A stretch of 9,915 nucleotides of DNA from Candidatus Bathyarchaeota archaeon. GTDB lineage: Archaea > Thermoproteota > Bathyarchaeia > Bathyarchaeales > Bathyarchaeaceae. The stretch spans positions 1 to 9,915 of the forward strand of contig JAPUUO010000046.1 in NCBI GenBank assembly GCA_026967815.1. The letters are read 5' to 3'. Positions 1 through 7,700 of the stretch are shown one piece after another. A program made the translations under genes and the position numbers. Under the pieces are notes generated by a model. The model ran no database searches. It was given only the letters and a program-made list of their open reading frames with translations, and was not told the DNA's origin. The first letter of the stretch is position 1. Every line of letters starts with the position of its first letter.

Positions 1-1005
1 GTTATTCCATTAACGCATTCAGAGGACAAGCTCAACTGGCATTGGGGAATGCGTTACACAAACCTAACGGCAGTTTGGTGGGTACTTCACCCAGATCCCG
101 TGAACCCACGCTATGAGACGTTGCCGATTGCCATAACCACATATGAAGAGCTAACATTCACTTACAATCTCACAATAGATCCAACCGAACACACAGCAAC
201 TATCACCGCAAACTACGTAATCGGCAGAATGACCAATCTTTGGCTAATCTACTGGCTCTTCAAAATCATCCCCATCGTGGCACATTACAACAGCACAGGC
301 ACATACAAAGTAGACGGAGAAAGAATCGCAGACGAAACAATCTATCAATTCCTTGAGAAACAAAACATCAAAATGAGTGTAGTCTTATACCAGAACTCGT
401 TAGTACTGGACCATAAAACAAGAAATGCTTTCGGCAACCTAAATGTTACAGATGCGGAGGTTGATGTTAGCAGCGGATCCATAACCACAAGTACTGAGGA
501 TGGAGAAAAAGTCTTCGAGTCAAGCTTTGGAAGAAAGAAACGCTACAATTTATATAACTACACAGCCGACCCTGATGAAGAAAGCTTCGGGACCTACGAC
601 GCCGTTACGAGAACACCAAGAATCGCCGGCTACTCGCACAATCCAATCTTTAACCTTCATACAGTTCTTCTGCGGCTTGTTCCATTGACTGTAGCCCACA
701 TGCGCCCAGCGCTTTATCAGGAAGCAAAAGAACGCATAACCGACATGACTCGTGCAGATTATCTCTACATAATCTCATACCCGACCTATAGCGGGTACAA
801 GATTGAACACGATCCAACCTATACGGCATATGTTGAAATCCAAGAGGACACAGGATTTCTAGGAGGAAGCACCAATCTACCAGTTTACCTAGTAATCATC
901 GGTGTCGCAGCAATCGCAATCATCGGCGTCGCGGTCGTAGTAAAACGAAAAAGGCAAAATGTTTCCGAAATCTCTCAAACGTCAACGGCAACCGAAACAC
1001 GCTAA
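1..1005 (+). CDS. Putative surface protein with C-terminal membrane anchor (5' partial)
   Basis: I do not recognise the family. The frame is open from the first base of the window, so the ATG at 49 is probably internal and the true start lies upstream. The visible part is 334 residues. Near the C-terminus, about residues 293-314 (from LPVYLVIIGV) form a strongly hydrophobic helix, followed by the basic cluster KRKR and a Ser/Thr-rich tail of about 16 residues. This is the layout of a protein whose bulk is outside the cell, held by one helix with a short cytoplasmic tail. The outer part has five N-X-S/T sequons (NLT twice, NST, NVT, NYT), consistent with archaeal N-glycosylation. A second hydrophobic stretch (LWLIYWLFKIIPIV, about residues 80-93) could be buried core or another membrane segment. 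It is followed by a terminator-like T tract and seems unrelated in function to the downstream operon. Being coding is well supported; the role is unknown. Confidence 0.8.
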   Translation, partial: VIPLTHSEDKLNWHWGMRYTNLTAVWWVLHPDPVNPRYETLPIAITTYEELTFTYNLTIDPTEHTATITANYVIGRMTNLWLIYWLFKIIPIVAHYNSTGTYKVDGERIADETIYQFLEKQNIKMSVVLYQNSLVLDHKTRNAFGNLNVTDAEVDVSSGSITTSTEDGEKVFESSFGRKKRYNLYNYTADPDEESFGTYDAVTRTPRIAGYSHNPIFNLHTVLLRLVPLTVAHMRPALYQEAKERITDMTRADYLYIISYPTYSGYKIEHDPTYTAYVEIQEDTGFLGGSTNLPVYLVIIGVAAIAIIGVAVVVKRKRQNVSEISQTSTATETR

Positions 1006-1009
1006 CTAA

Positions 1010-1026
1010 TTTTCCCCTCTTTTTTG
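1010..1026 (+). terminator. Pyrimidine-rich terminator after the surface-protein gene
   Basis: Five bases after the TAA stop there is a pyrimidine-rich run ending in six T residues (1020-1025). Archaeal RNA polymerase commonly terminates at such T tracts without a hairpin. Its position directly behind the stop codon supports separating this gene from the RNA polymerase operon. Confidence 0.5.
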
Positions 1027-1192
1027 TTGTCTTCGCGATCGATTATCAAAGGAAATTCCGTTGGTTGCTAAATTTCATAAATATCTGGGTTATCTGGAAA
1101 ACGAAATGAGCAGAACAAGAAATTGTCGATAAGATGCGAAAGTTTCAACAATAAGCTTATATGGTGGATAGGCGGTTTAGGTTTTAGCACCT

Positions 1193-1202
1193 CATATATA
1201 AT
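1193..1202 (+). promoter_or_regulatory. Candidate TATA box for the rpoB operon
   Basis: The sequence CATATATAAT resembles the archaeal TATA element bound by TBP. With the usual distance of about 25 bp, transcription would start near 1222-1226, giving a leader of about 130 nt that includes both inverted repeats. Another TATA-like site (GCTTATATGG, 1155-1164) is a rival. Assignment is by sequence resemblance only. Confidence 0.35.
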
Positions 1203-1236
1203 GGGGGAAAGGATATAGGAGACCCAGTTTTTCCGA

Positions 1237-1257
1237 GTCGGATGACACTGATCCGAC
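1237..1257 (+). repeat. Perfect inverted repeat (hairpin) in the rpoB leader
   Basis: GTCGGAT (1237-1243) and ATCCGAC (1251-1257) are exact reverse complements separated by a 7-nt spacer, so RNA would form a 7-bp stem. It is not followed by a long T tract, so it does not look like a simple terminator. It may be an operator or part of a structured leader or small RNA. Confidence 0.5.
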
Positions 1258-1276
1258 CCGTTTGGAGGAATCTACA

Positions 1277-1296
1277 AGCTTGAAGGGAAACAAGCT
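1277..1296 (+). repeat. Second inverted repeat in the rpoB leader
   Basis: AGCTTG (1277-1282) and CAAGCT (1291-1296) are exact reverse complements around an 8-nt purine-rich loop. It lies 19 nt after the first hairpin, with a GGAGG motif (1264-1268) between them. Two consecutive stems suggest a folded leader; the function is unknown. Confidence 0.4.
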
Positions 1297-1325
1297 CTAT
1301 TCCAAGAGTATTCACAATTCTCATA

Positions 1326-1334
1326 TTAAATATA
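1326..1334 (+). promoter_or_regulatory. Alternative TATA-like box close to rpoB
   Basis: TTAAATATA lies about 25 bp before 1356. If used, the transcript would begin almost at the first rpoB codons and would be leaderless, and the GGAGG at 1342-1346 would then lie upstream of the RNA start. It competes with the upstream TATA candidates. Confidence 0.3.
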
Positions 1335-1341
1335 ATCGTAC

Positions 1342-1346
1342 GGAGG
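1342..1346 (+). promoter_or_regulatory. GGAGG motif, likely Shine-Dalgarno site of rpoB
   Basis: GGAGG is a strong anti-16S match. It sits 1 nt before an ATG (1348), too close for normal initiation there, and that frame ends after four codons. It is 9 nt before ACG at 1356 in the rpoB frame, comparable to the 10-nt spacing seen for rpoA in this window. It therefore bears directly on where rpoB starts. Confidence 0.5.
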
Positions 1347-1355
1347 CATGAAACC

Positions 1356-4300
1356 ACGTTAGAAATTTCACAAGACGACCTGTTCCTTCTTCAGAAAGCG
1401 TTTTTCATAGAGAAAGGCTTGGTTAGGCAACATCTAGATTCTTATGATAAATTCATCGACTCTGGCCTTCAAGAAGTCATCAACGAAACGGGCGAGATTA
1501 ACATCGAAGTTCCAGAAGCTCCCTATAAAATTAAGCTTGGTCAAGCATGGATTATAGACCCTCAAACAAAGATAAGCGGACCGTACGTAACTGAAGTTGA
1601 CGGTACAAAACATGAGATTTACCCGTTAGAGGCACGTTTCCGCAATCTCACGTATGCTGCTCCCCTAGCCTTAGAAATGACTCCTGTTATCGAAGGACGA
1701 GAGCAAGAAACAGAGCTCGTGCTGATAGGTAACATACCTGTAATGCTTAAGTCGAAGCTTTGCATTCTTTCTCAGCTACTTCCAGAAGAGTTGATAGCGC
1801 ATGGGGAAGACCCAAGCGACCCAGGCGGCTACTTTATCGTAAATGGCTCTGAACGAGTCATTGTTGCCCTCGAAGACCTGGCTCCCAACCGCATTCTTGT
1901 GGACATTGACACAAGAGGAGCAAAACCTGTTTATCAAGCCAAGATTTTCTCCACAACCGTTGGCTTTAGGGCAAGAATTGAGTTGAGGCTGAAATCAGAC
2001 GGTGCCATTTACGTATCTATGCCTGGCGTCCCAACAGAAATTCCTTTCGTTGTTCTTATGCGAGCATTAGGATTGGAATCTGACAAGGAAATCGCTGAAG
2101 CAGTTTCCACAAAGAAACGCATACAGAATGAGCTAGAGGCTTCCTTTGAGAAAGCCTTAGGAATCGATACAGTCGCTGACGCTATAATGCACATTGGCAA
2201 CCGTGTGGCCCAAGGACAAGTGGAAGAATATCGCCGCCAAAAAGCCCAAAGCATCTTAGACAGAAACTTTTTGCCCCATATTGGCCGCAAAACGGAAAAA
2301 CGCAGAGAAAAAGCAATCTTTCTAGGAGAAATGACCTGCCGCATCATCGAGTTGAAACTTGGAAAACGCGAACCAGACGACAAAGATCACTTTAAAAACA
2401 AACGCTTGAAGCTTGCTGGACCCTTGCTAGCCGACCTTTTCCGTGTTGTCTTTAGAAATCTTTGTCGAGACATAAAGTATCAGCTTGAACGCATGGGCGT
2501 TAAACGCCAAATAATGGCAATTTCAATTGCCGTGCGCCCAGGCATCATCAGTGAACGTTTCCAACATGCTGTAGCAACAGGAAATTGGGGACGTGGCCGT
2601 GTTGGCATTACACAGCTTCTAGACCGAACGAATCGAACATCAACTTTAAGTCATCTTCGAAGGTTACAGTCTCCGCTTAGTCGCAGTCAACCAAACTTTG
2701 AAGCCAGAGACTTGCATCCAACTCATTGGGGTAGGCTCTGTCCAAATGAAACACCTGAGGGCTCAAACTGTGGCTTAGTAAAGAACCTTGCCCTTTCGTC
2801 GTGTATCTCAGTGAGCACAAATCCAGAAAAGATAAAGCAGATTCTCTACAAGATGGGTGTAGTCTCAGCTTTGGAAGCCAACGAATCCCTAAGAGGGTCT
2901 GGAGCCAAAGTTTTTCTAAACGGTTCTATGGTTGGATATTGCTTTTCTCCACGAGTGCTAACTGATGAAATCAGGAGAATGCGTGCAAACGCGGAAATCT
3001 CTCCAGAAGTGAACCTTGCCTATTTTTCTAAGCTTCTTACCGAAAGAGAAGAAGTCTACATCAACTGCGATGAAGGACGTGTACGTAGACCTCTCATTGC
3101 CATAGAAAACGGAATCCCGAAACTGAAACCAGAGCATATTGAAAACATTCGGTCTGGCAAGTGGACATGGGAAGACATCGTGAAGAACGGCGTAATTGAA
3201 TACATTGATGCTGAAGAAGAAGAGAACCTGTATGTAGCGCTAAGTTCTGACGATGTGACGCCTGAGCATACCCATATTGAAATTGCTACATACACCCTTC
3301 TTGGAATATGTGCTTCCATCATACCCTATGCTGAACACAATCAGTCTCCACGCAATTCGTATGAAGCTGCCATGTCTAAGCAAGCGCTAGGCATTCATTC
3401 TACCAACCTCTTACTGCGCGTGGATTCCCGCTCTCACATTTTACATTACCCTCAAAAACCCATTGTGGACACAAAGCCCATGAGCATTATAGGATATGAC
3501 TTTCGACCCTCAGGACAAAACTGTTTGGTAGCAGTTCTTTCTTTCGAAGGCTACAACATGGAAGATGCGCTGATTTTCAACAAAGCCTCCATTCAACGAG
3601 GTTTATGTCGCTCTACGTTTTTCAGAATCTATGAGGCTGCGTGCCGACAGTATTTGGGTGGACTCAAAGACAAACTTGTCATACCGGAAGCTGGCATACG
3701 TGGGTATCGAGGGGAACAATACTATCGCATGCTGGAGCCGGATGGCATCATAGGCTTGGAATCGAAAGTAGGCGGCGGCGATGTTCTCGTTGGGAGAACA
3801 AGTCCACCACGATTTCTTGAAGAATACAAAGAGTTTGAAGTTAAAGGTCCAACAATGAGAGATACGTCAGTTGATATGAGACCTGCAGAAAAGGGAGTCG
3901 TAGACGCTCTCCTCATCACTGAAACTCGCGAGGGAAGTAAACTTGTGAAAGCAAGAGTGCGCGACCAGAGAGTTCCAGAACTTGGTGATAAATTTGCTTC
4001 TCGTCATGGTCAAAAAGGCGTAATAGGAATGATTATTCCTCAAGAGGACATGCCCTTCACAGTCGAAGGCGTAGTTCCTGATATCATCATTAATCCTCAT
4101 GCTATTCCGTCCCGTATGACCATCGGACAATTTCTCGAGTCTATAGCTGGAAAGGTAGCTGCGGCCAGAGGAAGACCAGTTGACGGAACACCTTTCATTA
4201 ATGAGAAGCCTGAAGAGTTGAAGCAGGCAATGATTGATTTGGGTTTCAGCCACACTGGCAGAGAAGTTCTCTATAGTGGCATTACTGGTGAACGTTTTGT

Positions 4301-4721
4301 CGCCGATATTTTTATGGGAATCGTCTATTACCAGAAGCTTCACCATATGGTTATGGACAAGATTCATGCCAGGGCAAGAGGACAAGTTCAGATGTTGACC
4401 AGACAACCCACTGAGGGACGAGCCAGAGGCGGTGGACTCCGCTTCGGCGAAATGGAACGTGACTGCTTAATAGGACATGGGGCGGCTATGCTTCTTCGAG
4501 ACAGACTCCTCGAAGAATCCGATAAGTACCTTCTTCACATATGTGAAAACTGTGGCTATATCGCCTACTATGACCTTAGACAACGCAAGTACGTCTGCCG
4601 AATTTGCGAAGACCAAGCTCAGATTTCACCAGTTTTCGTTTCCTACGCGTTCAAACTGCTTCTACAAGAATTAATGAGCTTATGTGTGACGCCTCGACTA
4701 AAGCTGAAGGAGAAAGCATAA
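1356..4721 (+). CDS. rpoB: DNA-directed RNA polymerase subunit B (unsplit)
   Basis: Second-largest RNA polymerase subunit, forming one side of the active-site cleft and binding the RNA-DNA hybrid. From ACG at 1356 it has 1121 residues, about the usual length of unsplit archaeal RpoB. Visible in order: the N-terminal GLVRQHLDSY motif; HPTHWGRLCPNETPEGSNCG near residue 454; EGYNMEDA with the acidic pair E736-D737 near the catalytic metal; GDKFASRHGQKG with conserved lysines K879 and K887; and a C-terminal zinc site C1063-x2-C1066 and C1081-x2-C1084. It is not divided into B' and B'' as in some methanogens. The start is uncertain: the only standard in-frame start is TTG at 1419, yet typical RpoB sequence (DDLFLLQKAFFIEKG) is encoded before it. 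ACG at 1356, placed after GGAGG, or a frameshift from ATG 1348 are the alternatives. It heads the operon, with rpoA 1 nt downstream. Confidence 0.97.
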   Translation, partial: TLEISQDDLFLLQKAFFIEKGLVRQHLDSYDKFIDSGLQEVINETGEINIEVPEAPYKIKLGQAWIIDPQTKISGPYVTEVDGTKHEIYPLEARFRNLTYAAPLALEMTPVIEGREQETELVLIGNIPVMLKSKLCILSQLLPEELIAHGEDPSDPGGYFIVNGSERVIVALEDLAPNRILVDIDTRGAKPVYQAKIFSTTVGFRARIELRLKSDGAIYVSMPGVPTEIPFVVLMRALGLESDKEIAEAVSTKKRIQNELEASFEKALGIDTVADAIMHIGNRVAQGQVEEYRRQKAQSILDRNFLPHIGRKTEKRREKAIFLGEMTCRIIELKLGKREPDDKDHFKNKRLKLAGPLLADLFRVVFRNLCRDIKYQLERMGVKRQIMAISIAVRPGIISERFQHAVATGNWGRGRVGITQLLDRTNRTSTLSHLRRLQSPLSRSQPNFEARDLHPTHWGRLCPNETPEGSNCGLVKNLALSSCISVSTNPEKIKQILYKMGVVSALEANESLRGSGAKVFLNGSMVGYCFSPRVLTDEIRRMRANAEISPEVNLAYFSKLLTEREEVYINCDEGRVRRPLIAIENGIPKLKPEHIENIRSGKWTWEDIVKNGVIEYIDAEEEENLYVALSSDDVTPEHTHIEIATYTLLGICASIIPYAEHNQSPRNSYEAAMSKQALGIHSTNLLLRVDSRSHILHYPQKPIVDTKPMSIIGYDFRPSGQNCLVAVLSFEGYNMEDALIFNKASIQRGLCRSTFFRIYEAACRQYLGGLKDKLVIPEAGIRGYRGEQYYRMLEPDGIIGLESKVGGGDVLVGRTSPPRFLEEYKEFEVKGPTMRDTSVDMRPAEKGVVDALLITETREGSKLVKARVRDQRVPELGDKFASRHGQKGVIGMIIPQEDMPFTVEGVVPDIIINPHAIPSRMTIGQFLESIAGKVAAARGRPVDGTPFINEKPEELKQAMIDLGFSHTGREVLYSGITGERFVADIFMGIVYYQKLHHMVMDKIHARARGQVQMLTRQPTEGRARGGGLRFGEMERDCLIGHGAAMLLRDRLLEESDKYLLHICENCGYIAYYDLRQRKYVCRICEDQAQISPVFVSYAFKLLLQELMSLCVTPRLKLKEKA
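4709..4712 (+). promoter_or_regulatory. Ribosome binding site of rpoA
   Basis: GGAG within AAGGAGAA lies inside the last rpoB codons, 10 nt before the rpoA ATG. It supports the ATG at 4723 as start and suggests coupled translation of the two large subunits. Confidence 0.55.
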
Positions 4722-4722
4722 A

Positions 4723-7700
4723 ATGGCAACATTGGAAGAAAGCGTACATAAGGTTGTGGATCAGCTTTCGTTTGGCATAATCTCTCCTCGAGACATAAGG
4801 AGACTTTCTGTTGCTGAAATTCAAACAGCAGACACCTACGACGAAGATGGTGCACCTATCACTTCTGGACTTATGGATGGACGTCTAGGAACACTTGAAC
4901 CAAGACAGCGATGTAAAACGTGCGGCAACACAGCCATTCGATGTCCAGGACATTTTGGTCATATCGAATTCGCGGTTCCCATAGTTCATGTTGTATTTAC
5001 TAAGGTAATCTACAACTTGTTAACTGCTATTTGCCGAAATTGTGGACGGATTTTGTTGCCGGAGACTCGAACTGAAGAAATCAGGTCACGAATTGAACGA
5101 TCACGGGAATTGTTAGGAACTGTGTCTTCTGATCTCTACAAGGAAATTTTGCGGGATGCAAGAAACAAGGAATGCCCCCACTGTGGTGCCCCCCAATTTA
5201 AAGTTGAGTTCACAAAACCCACAACTTTCCATGAGATTTCAGAAGAAGGTGCCCAACGATTGACTCCAAGCATGATTCGAGAAAGACTCGAACGTATATT
5301 GGATGAAGACCTTGAAATTCTCGGTTTCACCCCAGAGAGTGCCCGTCCAGAATGGATGGTTCTTCAAGTGCTTCCAGTTCCACCAGTTTATGTTAGACCA
5401 TCCATAACCTTAGAGTCGGGAATCCGCTCTGAAGATGACCTGACCCACAAACTCGTTGATATTATCCGCATTAATCAGCGTTTGAAAGAGAACATGGAGG
5501 CTGGAGCTCCAACCCTTATTATTCAAGATTTGTCTGAACTGCTTCAATACCACGTGACAACCTACTTCAACAATGAGTCTTCAGGAATTCCTCCAGCACG
5601 ACATCGCTCTGGAAGAGCATTAAAGACTTTGTCTCAACGTTTAAAAGGAAAAGAAGGAAGATTTCGAAGCAACCTTTCCGGAAAAAGAGTTGACTTCTCA
5701 GCTCGAACCGTAATCTCACCTGATCCAAACCTTGACATCAACGAGGTTGGAGTTCCACTTCAAATTGCGATAAGACTTTCAATCCCTGAAAGGGTGACCG
5801 AATGGAACATCGAGGAGTTACGCCAGCTGGTGATTAATGGACCAGACAACTATCCAGGTGCTCTCTACGTTGTGAGACCAGATGGTAAACGCATAAGACT
5901 AGAATTCGTGACAGACCGCGAGAAAATTGCCGAAGCCTTGGAGCCTGGATTTATTGTGGAACGCCACTTGAGAAACGGAGACACCGCCATTTTTAACAGG
6001 CAACCTTCTCTCCATCGGATGTCGATAATGGCACACAATGTTCGAGTGCTTCCTCACAAAACGTTTCGCTTACATCTTTGTGTTTGCCCTCCATATAACG
6101 CCGACTTTGACGGAGACGAAATGAACCTTCACGTGCCCCAAAGCGAGGAAGCTCGAACAGAAGCTCGTCTTCTGATGCAGGTTCAGGATCAAATTCTATC
6201 GCCGAGATTTGGGGGACCCATCATAGGAGCCAAGACCGATTTCATAACCGCGGCATACCTGCTTACTAAAAAATCTACGTTGCTTACAAGACAAGAGGTT
6301 TGTCGCCTCCTTTTATCGGCTGAATATGAAGAGGCACTTCCAGAGCCAGCAGTGAAAAAGCCAGAACCTCGATGGACTGGAAAACAAATTTTCAGCCTTT
6401 TCATTCCGAATACCATGAATTATGTCTTGAAGGCGGCCACTTGCATAGCTTGTCCACGTTGCCTTCGTGAAGAATGCGAATACGATGCGTATGTAGTTAT
6501 TAAGAATGGTACTTTGAAGTTGGGTGTAATAGACCGAAACTCGATAGGCGCAGAACAATCAGAAAGTCTGCTTCACAGAATTATAAAGGACCACGGTCCA
6601 GCTGCTGGGCGAAGATTTCTGAACCAGATCACCAAGGTCCTCACATCGTTCATGACAATTCGAGGATTCACATACTCCTTCGACGAACTGGAGCTTTCGC
6701 GTCCAGTTGAAAGAAAAATTCGCAAAATCATCGAGGATAGAGAGAAAAGAATACGCAAACTGATCAAAGATTTCCAGGATGGAACCTTGCAAAGGCTTCC
6801 AGGATTAACCTTAGAAGAATCTTTTGAAATCTACGTAATGAACGAACTGGCTCAGGCTAGGGATAAGGCAGGGATAGCTGCCGAAGAAAATTTCGCTCCT
6901 GACAATGCTGGAATGATTATGACGCAAACAGGAGCAAGAGGCTCAAGCCTTAACATCGGTCAGATGACTGCAGTTGTGGGGCAACAATCAGTTCGTGGCA
7001 AACGAATTATGCGGGGGTATCTTCAACGAGCTTTACCCCACTTCAAGGTGAAAGACCCAGCTCCAAAAGCTAGAGGCTTCGTATATTCTTCATATCGTAC
7101 AGGATTAGATCCTGTGGAATTCTTCTTCCACTCCATGGGCGGTCGAGAAGGGCTTGTAGATACGGCTGTTAGGACGCAACAAAGTGGATACATGCAGAGA
7201 CGCCTCGTCAACGCATTAGAACATCTACGCGTCGAATACGACTCAACAGTTCGAAACTCAGTTGGTGACATAATTCAATTTAGATATGGAGAAGACGGAG
7301 TTGACCCAGCTAAAAGCGACCATGGAAAAGCAGTCAATGTAAACCGCATCGTTGCGCAGATAAACTTAATGGTTAAGAAGGGCAAACCGGCGCCGAAAGA
7401 ATACATTAGGAACCGTATTGAGGAAGTCCAAGGTCAACTTACACCACTGCTTGTTGAGGAGTTAAAGAACGAGTTAAGCAAGTCTGGATTAACCAAGAAA
7501 GGCGTACATCAAGCAATTGAATCAACCCTGGAAAACTACAAACGGGCGTTGGTTGAACCCGGCGAAGCGGTCGGAATAGTTGCGGCACAATCAATGGGTG
7601 AGCCAGGTACACAAATGACCCTAAGAACATTCCATTATGCGGGTGTCAGAGAGCAAAACGTTACTTTAGGCTTGCCCAGGCTCATTGAAATCGTAGACGC

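Larger units (their letters stand above)
1006..1355. other. Intergenic region upstream of rpoB, no convincing gene
   Basis: This stretch of about 350 bp lies between the surface-protein gene and the rpoB coding region. Short ATG-led frames on the plus strand stop within 5 to 13 codons. It holds a T-rich terminator, TATA-like boxes near 1155-1163, 1193-1202 and 1326-1334, two perfect inverted repeats (1237-1257 and 1277-1296), and purine-rich GGAGG motifs at 1264-1268 and 1342-1346. The small polymerase gene rpoH, which often precedes rpoB in archaea, is not here: I found no frame encoding an RpoH-like protein. The most economical reading is promoter plus a structured 5' leader of the rpoB operon; a separate small RNA is possible. 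Confidence 0.55.

Noticed and set aside
500..688. 62-codon plus-strand ORF within the surface-protein gene
   Set aside because: It overlaps a longer coding frame that has coherent protein features, and has no features of its own.
1237..1262. Hairpin at 1237-1257 as an intrinsic terminator
   Set aside because: Only three T residues follow the stem after a few bases, and no gene ends just upstream; the T tract at 1020-1025 already serves the preceding gene.
1184..1324. Minus-strand ORF of 46 codons with an ATG start
   Set aside because: It lies antisense to the presumed rpoB leader and overlaps both inverted repeats. It has no evident family resemblance. An open frame of this length easily arises by chance.
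1202..1351. Plus-strand open frame ending in an ATGA overlap with the ATG at 1348
   Set aside because: It has no ATG, and only TTG codons (1262, 1280) could start it. The longest product would be about 29 residues with no recognisable similarity. The downstream ATG frame itself stops after four codons, so the overlap is probably accidental.
3867..4406. Long minus-strand ORF (179 codons) inside rpoB
   Set aside because: It is fully antisense to highly conserved rpoB sequence and has no recognisable protein features; it looks like a shadow of the real gene's codon pattern.
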